From contig NZ_LPZN01000003.1 of the NCBI RefSeq assembly GCF_001646655.1, forward strand, positions 248,001 to 312,000: 64,000 nt of DNA, in the 5' to 3' direction. Made by a program: the position numbers and the translations under genes. Position 1 is the stretch's first letter. Every line of letters begins with the position of its first letter. Shown here one piece after another: positions 17,274-26,654 of the stretch. The notes beneath the pieces are model-generated. The model did no database searches, had not been told where the DNA came from, and saw nothing but the letters and a program-made list of their open reading frames with translations. The stretch comes from Rhodococcus gordoniae. GTDB taxonomy: Bacteria > Actinomycetota > Actinomycetes > Mycobacteriales > Mycobacteriaceae.

Positions 17274-19199
17274 CTACACGCTGCCGGCGAGACGCTCGGC
17301 GAGCAGGCGGGTGAAGCGTGCCGGGTCCTCGACCTCGCCACCCTCGGCGATCAGCGCCATGCCGTGGAGCAGTTCGGCGACGTCGGCGAGGGTGGTGTCG
17401 TCCGGGCGTTGCTCCCGGGCGGTGCGCAGACCCGACACGAGCGGATGGCCGGGGTTGAGCTCGAGGATCCTCTTGACCCGCGGCACCGGCTGGCCCGACG
17501 CCTTGTACATCCGCTCGAGGGCGGGCGACATGCTGAAGGTGTCGCCGACGATGCACGCCGGGGAGGTCGTCAGGCGCGACGACAGGCGCACGTCCTTGAC
17601 GTGCTCGTCGAGGGTCTCCTTCATCCACGACAGCAGGTCGCCGAACTCCTTCTCCTTCTCCTCGCGCTCGGCTTCGGCGATCTTCTTCTCGTCCTCCGTC
17701 CCGAGATCGACGTCGCCCTTGGCGATGGACTGGAAGCGCTTGCCCTCGAACTCCGGAACGGAGGTCACCCACATCTCGTCCACCGGGTCGGTCAGGAGCA
17801 GGACCTCGATGCCCTTGTCCCGGAACGCCTCCATGTGCGGGGAGTTCTCGAGCAGGTGCCGCGACTCGCCGGTCAGGTAGTAGATCTCGTCCTGGCCGTC
17901 CTTCATGCGCTCGACATATTCGGCGAGCGTGGTCTGCTCCTCCTCGCTCGCGGTGGAATCGAAGGACGAGATCGCCAGCAGCGTGTCGCGGTTGTCGGTG
18001 TCGGAGATCAGGCCTTCCTTGACGACCCGGCCGAACTCGCGCCAGAACGTCCGGTACTTGTCCCGGTCGTTCGCAGCCATGTCCTTGACGGTCGAGAGCA
18101 CCTTCTTCGTCAGGCGGCGCCGGATGGCCCGGATCTGCCGGTCCTGCTGCAGGATCTCACGAGAGACGTTGAGCGACAGGTCCTGCGCGTCGACGACACC
18201 CTTGACGAAACGCAGGTACTCGGGGACGAGATCCTCGCAGTCGTCCATGATGAACACGCGCTTGACGTACAGCTGCACCCCGGTCCGCCGTTCGCGCGCG
18301 AACAGGTCGAAGGGCGCGTGTTCCGGGATGAACAGCAGCGCCTGGTACTCGAAGGTGCCCTCGGCCTTGAGCGGGATGACCTCGAGCGGCTCGTCCCAGG
18401 CGTGGGCGATGTGCTTGTAGAAGTCCGTGTACTCCTCCTCGGAGACCTCGTCCTTCGAGCGTGCCCACAGCGCCTTCTGCGAGTTGAGGGTCTTGGTCTC
18501 GAAGGTGACCTCGTCGGTGCCGTCCTCCGTCTTCGTGGTGCGCGAGACCTCCATGCGGATGGGCCAGGCGATGAAATCCGAGTACTTCTTGACGATCTCC
18601 TCGAGCTTCCACTGCGAGGTGTAGTCGAAGAGGTGGTCCTCGGCGTCCTCGGGCTTGAGATGCAGGATCACCGAGGTGCCCTGCGGAGCGTCGTCGACCT
18701 CGGCGATGGTGTAGGTGGATTCGCCGCTGGACTCCCAGCGTGTACCGGTCTTCTCCCCCGCCTTGCGCGTGACCAGGGTGACCTTGTCGGCGACCATGAA
18801 CGACGAGTAGAAGCCGATACCGAACTGACCGATCAGCTCCTCGGAGGCCGCGGCGTCCTTGGCCTCGCGCAACTTCTGACGGAGTTCGCCGGTACCGGAC
18901 TTCGCGAGGGTGCCGATGAGATCGACCACCTCGTCGCGGTTCATGCCGATGCCGTTGTCGCGCACGGTCAGGGTGCGCGCGTCCTTGTCGACCTCGAGCT
19001 CGATGTGCAGGTCGGAGGTGTCGACCTCGAGATCCTTGTCGCGGAACGACTCCAGCCGGAGCTTGTCCAGGGCGTCCGACGCGTTGGAGATCAACTCGCG
19101 CAGGAAGGTGTCCTTGTTCGAGTAGATCGAGTGGATCATCAGATCCAGCAACTGTCGCGTCTCGGCCTGGAATTCACGCTGTTCGACGTTCGTACTCAT
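17274..19199 (-). CDS. htpG: Molecular chaperone HtpG (Hsp90)
   Basis: 641 residues, normal for bacterial Hsp90. The N-terminal GHKL ATPase motifs are all present: ELISNASDALDKLR, DNGIGM and GQFGIGFYS. Middle-domain segments include the LPLNVSRE-like LSLNVSREILQQ. The protein assists folding of client proteins under stress in the cytosol. The ATG at 19199 is chosen over an upstream in-frame ATG because family homology begins at EQREFQAETRQLL. Ribosome site weak. Confidence 0.96.
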   Translation of the reverse strand: MSTNVEQREFQAETRQLLDLMIHSIYSNKDTFLRELISNASDALDKLRLESFRDKDLEVDTSDLHIELEVDKDARTLTVRDNGIGMNRDEVVDLIGTLAKSGTGELRQKLREAKDAAASEELIGQFGIGFYSSFMVADKVTLVTRKAGEKTGTRWESSGESTYTIAEVDDAPQGTSVILHLKPEDAEDHLFDYTSQWKLEEIVKKYSDFIAWPIRMEVSRTTKTEDGTDEVTFETKTLNSQKALWARSKDEVSEEEYTDFYKHIAHAWDEPLEVIPLKAEGTFEYQALLFIPEHAPFDLFARERRTGVQLYVKRVFIMDDCEDLVPEYLRFVKGVVDAQDLSLNVSREILQQDRQIRAIRRRLTKKVLSTVKDMAANDRDKYRTFWREFGRVVKEGLISDTDNRDTLLAISSFDSTASEEEQTTLAEYVERMKDGQDEIYYLTGESRHLLENSPHMEAFRDKGIEVLLLTDPVDEMWVTSVPEFEGKRFQSIAKGDVDLGTEDEKKIAEAEREEKEKEFGDLLSWMKETLDEHVKDVRLSSRLTTSPACIVGDTFSMSPALERMYKASGQPVPRVKRILELNPGHPLVSGLRTAREQRPDDTTLADVAELLHGMALIAEGGEVEDPARFTRLLAERLAGSV

Positions 19200-19321
19200 T
19201 CCGGGTTCCCTTTCCACAAGCAGAACTTCCCCGGAAATAGTAAGCCGTTCGCGAGCCCGGCCCGTTCGCGCTTCCGGGTCCATGATGGAGGTGCAGGCTT
19301 CGTCGTTCACAGGAGGTTGCG

Positions 19322-20572
19322 ATGACGGTTCGTCGGACGGTGGTCGTCGGTGCGGGAATCGTGGGCTTGTCCACCGCATGGTTCCTGCAGGAGCGCGGCA
19401 TCGAGGTCACGGTGCTCGACCGGGTCGGGGTGGCGGGCGACTCCTCGTGGGGCAACGCCGGGTGGCTCGCGCCGGCACTGACCTTGCCGCTGCCCGAGCC
19501 GGCGGTGCTGCGCTACGGGCTGCGGTCGATGTTCCGGCCGTCGTCGCCGGTGTACGTGCCGCCTACGACCGATCTGCGGCTGTTGCGTTTCCTCGCCGAC
19601 TTCGCCCGGCACTGCACGACGCGGCGCTGGACGTCGTCGATGGAGATCTTCGCGCGCGCCAATCGCCTCGCCCTGGGTGCCTACGACGATCTCGCCCGCG
19701 GTTCCGGGGGCACGATCGTCACCGAGCCGACGCGAGTGGCCGATCCGTTCCTGGCGGCGTTCACCTCGGACGACGACCGTCGCGTGCTGGTCGAGGAGTT
19801 CGAACACGCGCGCACCGCCGGCAGCGAGATCGACTTCGACCTGCTCGACACCGACACGCTGCATTCGCTCGAACCGCTGCTCGGGGACGCGGTGCGGGTG
19901 GGTATCCGCATCCGGGGACAACGGTTCATCGACCCGCCTCGGTTCGTTGCCTCGCTGGCGCACGCCGTGCGCGCACGGGGCGCGGAGATCGTCACGGGCG
20001 CCGACGTGGAGGAGGTGCGCGACACCGGTCGCGGGGTGGACGTCGTCGTCGCCGGCGGGGACCCGCGTTCGGCGGATGCCGTGGTGCTCGCGAACGGGGC
20101 GTGGCTGGGAGCGCTCGCCCGGTCGTTCGGTGTGCGCACACAGGTCCAGGCCGGTCGCGGCTACAGCTTCAGCGTGCGACCTCCGAGCATTCCGAAGAAC
20201 CCGGTCTATTTCCCCGCGCAGCGGGTGGCGTGCACACCCCTCCACGACAGGTTCCGTGTTGCGGGAATGATGGAGTTCCGCAGCCCCGACGCCCCACTCG
20301 ACCCGCGGCGCATCCGGGCGATCGTCGACGCGACACGTCCGCTGCTGCGCGAGGTCGACTGGGACGGGCGTACCGAGGAGTGGGTGGGCTCGCGGCCGTG
20401 TACGGCGGACGGGCTCCCGCTGATCGGCCGTACCCGCTCGGATCGGGTGTACGTCGCCGGCGGGCACGGGATGTGGGGCGTGGCGCTCGGCCCCCTCACC
20501 GGCAGGCTGCTCGCCGGATCGATGACCGGTGAGCCGGATCCCTTGCTCAAGGCGTTCGATCCGCTGCGCTGA
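19322..20572 (+). CDS. FAD-dependent D-amino-acid dehydrogenase/oxidase-like (DadA family)
   Basis: 416 residues. The FAD-binding VVVGAGIVGLSTAW is at the N-terminus, with SSWGNAGWLAP, a DadA-type sequence that contacts flavin and substrate. The C-terminus has the conserved GGHGMWGVALGP. AGGAGG lies six nt before ATG. Likely oxidises D-amino acids or glycine-like amines. It is divergent from htpG by 122 nt, and its last 26 nt overlap the end of the convergent PadR gene. Confidence 0.88.
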   Translation: MTVRRTVVVGAGIVGLSTAWFLQERGIEVTVLDRVGVAGDSSWGNAGWLAPALTLPLPEPAVLRYGLRSMFRPSSPVYVPPTTDLRLLRFLADFARHCTTRRWTSSMEIFARANRLALGAYDDLARGSGGTIVTEPTRVADPFLAAFTSDDDRRVLVEEFEHARTAGSEIDFDLLDTDTLHSLEPLLGDAVRVGIRIRGQRFIDPPRFVASLAHAVRARGAEIVTGADVEEVRDTGRGVDVVVAGGDPRSADAVVLANGAWLGALARSFGVRTQVQAGRGYSFSVRPPSIPKNPVYFPAQRVACTPLHDRFRVAGMMEFRSPDAPLDPRRIRAIVDATRPLLREVDWDGRTEEWVGSRPCTADGLPLIGRTRSDRVYVAGGHGMWGVALGPLTGRLLAGSMTGEPDPLLKAFDPLR

Positions 20573-21095
20573 CCGGACCGGTTCCGAGCCGGTCGCGCAC
20601 GCGGTCGAACCAGTCGAGGACCGCCCGTTCGTAGAGGATGCCGAAATCGAGTGTCGCTGCGGCGTGCGGCGGGAGGATGTCCGCAGCCGCCTCCCGTTCG
20701 TAATCGGCGAGTTGCTCCTCGTGTCTGCGTCGATGGTCGGCGAGCATCGCGGCGAGGCGCTCGGGCGGGAGGTGATCGCCGAAGGCGACGGTCAGCAGCA
20801 GCGGGTGCCTGATGTTCTCGTCGCCCGGCTCGCGGTCGATCCATTCGGCGAAGGCCCGGCGCCCGGCGTCGGTCAACAGGAAGGGCTTGCGGTCGCGCGG
20901 CCCCTTCTCACCCGCCTCGATCAGGCCCTGCCGTTCCATCGTGGCCAGTTCCCGGTAGACCTGGCTCGTCGTCAGCGACCAGAACTTGCCGATGCGGGTC
21001 TGCGCGGTGGATACCAGGTCCCAGCCCGTTTTGGGGCCTTCGTGGAGGAACCCGAGCAGTGACGCGGCGGTGGCGTTGAGGGGTCGTCCGGTCAT
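20547..21095 (-). CDS. PadR-family transcriptional regulator
   Basis: 182 residues. An N-terminal winged helix (LLGFLHEGPKTGWDLV, then SLTTSQVYRELATMERQGLIEAG) is followed by a helical dimerisation region ending LDWFDRVRDRL. This matches the PadR/Vir family of ligand-responsive repressors. It is divergent from the DUF1707 gene, with two palindromic sites in the gap. Targets are likely itself and the DUF1707 gene; the ligand is unknown. Confidence 0.88.
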   Translation of the reverse strand: MTGRPLNATAASLLGFLHEGPKTGWDLVSTAQTRIGKFWSLTTSQVYRELATMERQGLIEAGEKGPRDRKPFLLTDAGRRAFAEWIDREPGDENIRHPLLLTVAFGDHLPPERLAAMLADHRRRHEEQLADYEREAAADILPPHAAATLDFGILYERAVLDWFDRVRDRLGTGPVSAADRTP

Positions 21096-21137
21096 GGCCG
21101 GTTCCTTTCTCGATCCGGGCACCGAAAACACTTGACA

Positions 21138-21187
21138 TTCCACTGTGGCATATCCACCCTGGAACCAGGCGACATTCCATTGTGGAA
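21138..21187. promoter_or_regulatory. Two PadR-type palindromes and a -35 element
   Basis: TTCCATTGTGGAA (21175-21187) is a perfect palindrome with a 3-nt centre, and TTCCACTGTGGCA (21138-21150) is a near copy 37 bp away; both are preceded by ACA. A consensus -35 TTGACA (21132-21137) abuts the first site on the plus strand. The layout fits autoregulation by PadR with control of the divergent gene at 21204. Confidence 0.65.
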
Positions 21188-21203
21188 GATCCCGGAGGGC
21201 ACC

Positions 21204-21722
21204 ATGGAACACACATCCCCCGCCGCCCCGACCCGTACCGGCACCGTGGGCCCACCGCTCCGCATCTCCGACGCCGAGCGCGAGACGATCGTCGAGCGAC
21301 TGGGGCACCACCTCACCGCCGGACGGTTGACCATCACCGAGTTCGACGAGCGCGTCGCCCTGGTCTACCGCGCCACGACACGGGACGACGCCGGCGCCGT
21401 CCTCGCCGACCTGCCGCCCACGCCTGCTCCCACCCCGCCCCGGCCCGCCGGGAACACAGTCACACGTCTGCGCCTGCCGCTCCACCAACGCATCGAGTGG
21501 GGCGCCTGGGCGGCGGTGGGATCGATCAATCTCGCGGTGTGGGCGCTGGTGTCGCTGGGCACCATGTCGCCGATCTATTTCTGGCCGATCTGGGTCGTCG
21601 TTCCGTGGGGCATCGTGCTGGCGGTGCGCACCGCGCTCGGGATCGAGGGCGGGCCCGGCCGCCGCAGTGTGCCCGGTAAGCGCGGAAACAACGGTCCGGC
21701 GGGTCCGACCTGTCTGCGATAG
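21204..21722 (+). CDS. DUF1707 protein with two membrane helices
   Basis: 172 residues. Residues about 19-68 form a DUF1707 domain (LRISDAERETIVERLGHHLTAGRLTITEFDERV), a short helical module common in actinobacterial membrane proteins. After a Pro-rich linker come two hydrophobic helices (about 101-121 and 124-145) and a basic tail. Expression is probably under PadR control. Function unknown; DUF1707 proteins are often near envelope-stress regulators. Confidence 0.82.
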   Translation: MEHTSPAAPTRTGTVGPPLRISDAERETIVERLGHHLTAGRLTITEFDERVALVYRATTRDDAGAVLADLPPTPAPTPPRPAGNTVTRLRLPLHQRIEWGAWAAVGSINLAVWALVSLGTMSPIYFWPIWVVVPWGIVLAVRTALGIEGGPGRRSVPGKRGNNGPAGPTCLR

Positions 21723-21777
21723 TCGGGACGAGCCGTGCCCATCCCGGGCATCCCGCACGCCGGAGACGGAGCCGCCG

Positions 21778-24700
21778 ATGTTTCTGCTCGACGACAGGCT
21801 GATGTTCGGCGCCGGAGATCTCACCCGCGCCGCATCGTGCGAATTCGCACTGCTCCGCACGTTCGACTCGGTACTGGGCCGCGTCCCCCGCCCCGAGGCG
21901 GAACCCGACGCGATGCTCGAACGCGTCGCCGCACTCGGCGGACACCACGAACAGCACATCCTCGACCGGTTCCGCGCGCAGGTGGGCACGGACGAGGTCG
22001 TCGAGATCCCCCGACCCGCCCACACCGCGCAGGCCCTCGCGGAAGCCGCGCAGGCCACCCTCGAGGCCGTTCGCGCCGGCGCACCCGTCGTCTGTCAGGG
22101 TGCGTTCTTCGAGACCGGCCCGGATCCGGCCGGCATGATCGGCTTCTCCGACTTCCTCGTCCGCGAGGACGACGGCTACGCCGTGTACGACAGCACACTG
22201 TCCCGGCACGCGAAGGTCGAGGCCCTCCTGCAGCTCGCCGCCTACGCGGACGCCCTCGCCCGCACCGGGACGCCGGTGTCCTCCCACGTACATCTCGTCC
22301 TGGGCAACGGTTCGATCGCCTCCTACCCGCTCGCGGAGGTCCTGCCGGTCTACCGGTACCGACGCGACTGTCTCGAAACCCTTCTCACGTCGCACGGCGC
22401 TGCCACCGGACCGGCGCGGTGGGGATCGGGCGGGCACACCGCGTGCGGTCGCTGCGACGAGTGCGCCCCGGAGATCGAGCGGAACCGCGACCTGCTGCTG
22501 GTCGCCGGGATGCGCAGCACCCAGCGGCTGCGGCTGATCGACGCGGGCGTGTCGACCATCGACGATCTCGCCGCACGTGAGACACCCGTCGGCGGGATGG
22601 CGCGCCGCACCTTCGACACCCTGCGGGCGCAGGCACGGGCCCAGCTCGAGGAGGAGAAGCAGGGCGCCCCCTACGCCGAGGTCTACGATGCCACCCCGCT
22701 CGGCGTCCTGCCCGCCCCCGACGAAGGCGACATCTTCTTCGACTTCGAAGGCGACCCGCTGTGGTCCGAGGGCGGCAGTTCCGAATGGGGACTCGAGTAC
22801 CTGTTCGGTGTCGTGGAGGGCACCGCCGACGCACCGGTCTTCCGGCCGTTCTGGGCGCACGACCGCCGGCAGGAGCGACAGGCGCTGCTGGATTTCCTCG
22901 ACTACGTCACCGACCGCCGGCGCCGGCACCCGAAGATGCACATCTACCACTACGCCCCCTACGAGAAGACGGCTCTGCTGCGGCTGGCCGGTCGGTACGG
23001 CGTCGGTGAGGAGATCGTCGACGACCTGCTGCGCGAGGGTGTCCTCGTCGACCTGTATCCCGTGGTGCGCAACTCGATCCGCGTGGGTGCCCGGGCGTAC
23101 GGGCTGAAGGAACTCGAACCGCTCTACACCGGCGACGCCGAGGCGCGCGAGGGGGAGGTCGTCGATGCGGGCGCCTCGATCGTCGCGTACGCGGACTACT
23201 GCGCACTGCGCGACGCCGGACGCCACGAGGAGGCGGAGCGCGAACTCGCGTCGATCGCCTCCTACAACGAGGACGACTGCGTCTCGACACTGCGCCTGCG
23301 CGACTGGCTGCTCACCCACGCCCGCGACCACGGCGTCTTCCCGAGCGAGGTGACACACGACGAGGCCGCCCCCGACGCGGAAGCGCACCCCGCGGAGACG
23401 AAACTGCTCGAATTCGTCGGTGGGGCGCTGGCGGGCCACCGCACCCCCGAGCAGCAGGCCGCCGCCCTCGTGGCCGCGGCCGTGGGCTATCACCGGCGCG
23501 AGCGGAAACCGTTCTGGTGGGCGCACTTCGATCGTCTGTCCACGGCGCCGGACGAATGGGCGGACGGCCGCGACACGCTGGTCGCGGCGACGGCCGCCGT
23601 CGAGACCGACTGGCACAAGGCCACCTCCCGGCAGCGACTGCTCCGGCGCCGGTTGCGCCTCGCCGGCGAACTCGAACCGGGCAGCGCGTTGCGGGCCGAT
23701 CAGGACGTCTTCCTGCTGTACGACGCGCCGGGGCCGGACGGATTGCCCGACGGCGGCGCCGGGACGCGCGCGTGGTCGCGCGGCAAGGTCGTCGAACGCA
23801 CCACGGGGACGGAGCATCCCGACGTGCTCGTCGTCGACGAGCTGTTGCGGACGGACGAGGAGTACTCCGCACTGCCGGTCGCCGTCACGCCCGGTGCGCC
23901 CGTCGCGGCGAAGAACATCGACGCAGCGATCGCCTCCGCCGCCGAGGCGATGTGCAGCGGATTGCCGTCGCTGCCGTCGACCGCGGCGGTGGACGTGCTG
24001 CGCCGCATCCCTCCCCGTCTGCGCTCCGGCGGCGCGTTGCCGCCGCTCGGTGACGATACGGCGGACACCATCGTCACGGCCGTTCTCGCCCTCGACGATT
24101 CGTATCTGGCGGTGCAGGGTCCGCCCGGCACCGGCAAGACGTACACCGGGGCCCGCGTCGTGGCGTCGCTGGTGAACGAGCACGGTTGGCGGGTCGGCGT
24201 GGTCGCGCAGTCGCACTCGGTGGTCGAGAACATGCTGGCCGGCATCGTTGCGGCGGGAGTGCCGGGTGAGCGGGTCGCCAAGGCGAAATGCCAGAACCCG
24301 GAACCGACGTGGGCCGCCTTCCCGGACGCGAAGACCCTTGCGGCACATATCGGTACATCCACCGCCGGCTACGTGGTGGGCGGAACGGCCTGGGACTTCA
24401 CGAATCCGAATTGCATCGCTCCCGGCAGCCTCGACCTGCTGGTGATCGACGAGGCCGGACAGTTCTGTCTCGCCGACACCATCGCCGTGGCCACGGCCGC
24501 GTCGAATCTGCTGCTGCTCGGCGACCCCCGGCAACTTCCCCAGGTCTCCCAGGGCACCCACCCCGAGCCGGTCGACGAATCCGCCCTCGGGTGGCTCGCC
24601 GAAGGGCACGGTGCGCTGCCCGCCGATCTCGGCTATTTCCTGCCGGTGACCTGGCGGATGCACCCGGATCTGTGCGCGCGGGTGTCCGACCTGTCCTACG

Positions 24701-25257
24701 AGGGACGACTGCACTCGAAGTCCGAGGTCACCGCGCGTCGCGCGCTCGACGGCGTCCCACCCGGTATCCGCCTGATCGAGGTGGCCCACGAGGGCAACGC
24801 GACCTGCTCGCCCGAGGAGAGCGCCGAGATCGTGCACGCGATCGCGTCCGTGCTCGGCGCCGCGTGGACGGACGACGCCGACTCGCCGCCCCGGCCCCTG
24901 GGCGAGGAGGACGTTCTGGTGGTCGCGCCGTACAACGCTCAGGTCACCCGCCTGCGACAGGATCTCGCCGCGGCGGGTCTGCACCGGGTGCAGGTGGGCA
25001 CGGTCGACAAGTTCCAGGGGCGCCAGGCCGCGATGGTGTTCGTGTCGATGACGGCCTCCGCCGTCGAGGACGTGCCACGGGGGATGTCGTTCCTGCTGTC
25101 CCGCAACCGGTCGAACGTGGCACTCTCGCGCGGTGAATGGACGGCAGTGATCGTCCGGTCCTGTGCGCTGACCGATCACCTCCCGTCGACTCCCGACGAC
25201 CTGATCGAACTCGGGGCGTTCCTGCGCCTGACCGAACCCGGCCCCACCGGGACGTGA
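21778..25257 (+). CDS. TM0106-type RecB-like nuclease fused to SF1 helicase
   Basis: 1159 residues. Residues about 1-190 resemble the RecB-family nuclease of TM0106 proteins: D125 (GFSD), D138 and the later QLAAYAD are kept, but the catalytic Lys two residues after D138 is Thr140 (DSTLS instead of DTKLA). A predicted RNase H-like domain follows with FFDFEGDP (about 320). The C-terminal half is a superfamily I helicase: Walker A GPPGTGKT 781-788, Walker B DE 891-892, GDPRQLPQV, and SRNRSNVALSR motif VI. It likely acts on DNA or RNA ends in repair or nucleic-acid turnover. It stands alone, 55 nt after the DUF1707 gene. Confidence 0.87.
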   Translation: MFLLDDRLMFGAGDLTRAASCEFALLRTFDSVLGRVPRPEAEPDAMLERVAALGGHHEQHILDRFRAQVGTDEVVEIPRPAHTAQALAEAAQATLEAVRAGAPVVCQGAFFETGPDPAGMIGFSDFLVREDDGYAVYDSTLSRHAKVEALLQLAAYADALARTGTPVSSHVHLVLGNGSIASYPLAEVLPVYRYRRDCLETLLTSHGAATGPARWGSGGHTACGRCDECAPEIERNRDLLLVAGMRSTQRLRLIDAGVSTIDDLAARETPVGGMARRTFDTLRAQARAQLEEEKQGAPYAEVYDATPLGVLPAPDEGDIFFDFEGDPLWSEGGSSEWGLEYLFGVVEGTADAPVFRPFWAHDRRQERQALLDFLDYVTDRRRRHPKMHIYHYAPYEKTALLRLAGRYGVGEEIVDDLLREGVLVDLYPVVRNSIRVGARAYGLKELEPLYTGDAEAREGEVVDAGASIVAYADYCALRDAGRHEEAERELASIASYNEDDCVSTLRLRDWLLTHARDHGVFPSEVTHDEAAPDAEAHPAETKLLEFVGGALAGHRTPEQQAAALVAAAVGYHRRERKPFWWAHFDRLSTAPDEWADGRDTLVAATAAVETDWHKATSRQRLLRRRLRLAGELEPGSALRADQDVFLLYDAPGPDGLPDGGAGTRAWSRGKVVERTTGTEHPDVLVVDELLRTDEEYSALPVAVTPGAPVAAKNIDAAIASAAEAMCSGLPSLPSTAAVDVLRRIPPRLRSGGALPPLGDDTADTIVTAVLALDDSYLAVQGPPGTGKTYTGARVVASLVNEHGWRVGVVAQSHSVVENMLAGIVAAGVPGERVAKAKCQNPEPTWAAFPDAKTLAAHIGTSTAGYVVGGTAWDFTNPNCIAPGSLDLLVIDEAGQFCLADTIAVATAASNLLLLGDPRQLPQVSQGTHPEPVDESALGWLAEGHGALPADLGYFLPVTWRMHPDLCARVSDLSYEGRLHSKSEVTARRALDGVPPGIRLIEVAHEGNATCSPEESAEIVHAIASVLGAAWTDDADSPPRPLGEEDVLVVAPYNAQVTRLRQDLAAAGLHRVQVGTVDKFQGRQAAMVFVSMTASAVEDVPRGMSFLLSRNRSNVALSRGEWTAVIVRSCALTDHLPSTPDDLIELGAFLRLTEPGPTGT

Positions 25258-25349
25258 CCGCACTCACATCGTCCGTTAGGATCGACGGCGATCCTGTTAC
25301 CTCAGGTAGCGGATACACGGGACCCGGTCCCCCGAGAACAGGAGTACAC

Positions 25350-25814
25350 GTGTCGAAGACCCTCGAGGCCACGATCGAGATCGCCGCCTCTCCCGAGCAG
25401 GTGTGGCGCGTGGTGTCCGATCTGAAGCGGATGGGCGAATGGAGCCCGCAGTGCCGCCGGATGATCGTGCGCGGCGGGCCGGTGTCCGCCGGCACCACCA
25501 CGATCAACATCAACAAGAAGGGCCTGCTCGTGTGGCCCACCACCGCGAAGGTCGTCGCCTTCGAACCCGGCCGCCGCCTGAGCTTCCGGATCAACGAGAA
25601 CCGCACGATCTGGTCGTTCACCCTCGAACCCACCGCGACCGGCACCCGCGTCACCCAGCGGCGCGAAGCCCCCACCGGGACCAGCACGCTCTCGCAGACC
25701 CTGGTGAAGTATGTTCTCGGCGGCACCGAGGCGTTCGACGACGAACTGACGAGGGGGATGAACGCGACCCTCGCGCGTCTCAAGAGCGAGATCGAGACGG
25801 CCGCGCGGGTCTGA
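25350..25814 (+). CDS. SRPBCC (START-like) family protein
   Basis: 154 residues from GTG with GGAG nine nt upstream. The opening TIEIAASPEQVWRVVSDLKRMGEWSP is the classic polyketide cyclase/SRPBCC start, ending in a long C-terminal helix (AFDDELTRGMNATLARLKSEIE). These helix-grip folds bind hydrophobic ligands. No catalytic residues can be named. Monocistronic with a terminator behind it. Confidence 0.88.
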   Translation: MSKTLEATIEIAASPEQVWRVVSDLKRMGEWSPQCRRMIVRGGPVSAGTTTININKKGLLVWPTTAKVVAFEPGRRLSFRINENRTIWSFTLEPTATGTRVTQRREAPTGTSTLSQTLVKYVLGGTEAFDDELTRGMNATLARLKSEIETAARV

Positions 25815-25860
25815 CCTTCCACCCTCGGCTCACGTACGCTGGAGTGCCTGTGGACCGACA

Positions 25861-25887
25861 GGACCCGCCCGTTCGACGGGCGGGTCC
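25861..25887 (+). terminator. Terminator between the SRPBCC and psd genes
   Basis: A perfect 11-bp GC-rich stem (25861-25871 with 25877-25887) with a 5-nt loop, 47 nt after the SRPBCC stop. Confidence 0.85.
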
Positions 25888-25931
25888 ACTGCGGTCCACA
25901 GCACACCGATCGCCAGCGATAAGAGGAGCCC

Positions 25932-26654
25932 GTGGCACGTAAGCCGACGCCCGCCGGAACACCCCCCACCAGCGGGGTAGCCCACATGGTCGACCTGGTC
26001 AGACATGTCGTACCGCCCATGCATCCGGGCGGCATCCCCTTCGTCGCCGCTCCGTTGGCCGTGGCGACCCTCGGCCGCCGTAAGCCCTGGCTGCGCCGCG
26101 CCGGTCTCGCATCGGCACTGGCGTGCGCCACCTTCTTCCGGCATCCGCACCGTGTGCCCCCGAACCGCGCCGGTGTGGTCGTCGCGCCCGCCGACGGCGA
26201 GATCGCTCTCGTCGACCACGCCGTGCCGCCCGCCGAACTCGGGCTCGGCAGCGAGGAGCGCCCCCGGGTCAGCATCTTCCTGTCCGTCCTCGACGTGCAC
26301 GTACAGCGCAGCCCCGTCGGCGGCACCGTTCGCTCCGTGGTCCACACGCCGGGCAAGTTCCTCTCCGCCGATCTCGCCGACGCGAGCGAGGTCAACGAGC
26401 GCACCAGCATGCTGATCGAGACCCGCGACGGCGCCGAGGTCGCCGTCGTCCAGATCGCCGGGCTGCTGGCCCGTCGCATCGTCAACGACGCGCAGATCGG
26501 CGACACCCTGCCGATCGGCGACACCTACGGCCTGATCCGTTTCGGTTCCCGGGTCGACACCTACCTGCCGGCCGGGAGCACTGTGCTGGTCGAACGCGGT
26601 CAGCGCACGATCGGCGCCGAGACCGTTCTCGCTCAGCTGCCCACGCTGTCGTGA
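25932..26654 (+). CDS. psd: Phosphatidylserine decarboxylase proenzyme
   Basis: 240 residues from GTG with GAGGAG upstream. The family segments [15 protein letters not shown] and [15 protein letters not shown] are present, and RFGSR near residue 204 holds the Gly-Ser bond at which the proenzyme self-cleaves to make the pyruvoyl group. The short length fits the compact actinobacterial type. It makes phosphatidylethanolamine from phosphatidylserine at the membrane. It overlaps pssA by four nt (GTGA), so the two steps are translationally coupled, though in reverse pathway order. Confidence 0.94.
   Translation: MARKPTPAGTPPTSGVAHMVDLVRHVVPPMHPGGIPFVAAPLAVATLGRRKPWLRRAGLASALACATFFRHPHRVPPNRAGVVVAPADGEIALVDHAVPPAELGLGSEERPRVSIFLSVLDVHVQRSPVGGTVRSVVHTPGKFLSADLADASEVNERTSMLIETRDGAEVAVVQIAGLLARRIVNDAQIGDTLPIGDTYGLIRFGSRVDTYLPAGSTVLVERGQRTIGAETVLAQLPTLS

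Noticed and set aside
21526-25263. 1245-codon open frame on the minus strand
   Set aside because: It is the antisense shadow of the TM0106 nuclease-helicase, low-complexity Arg/Gly-rich, with no domain motifs.
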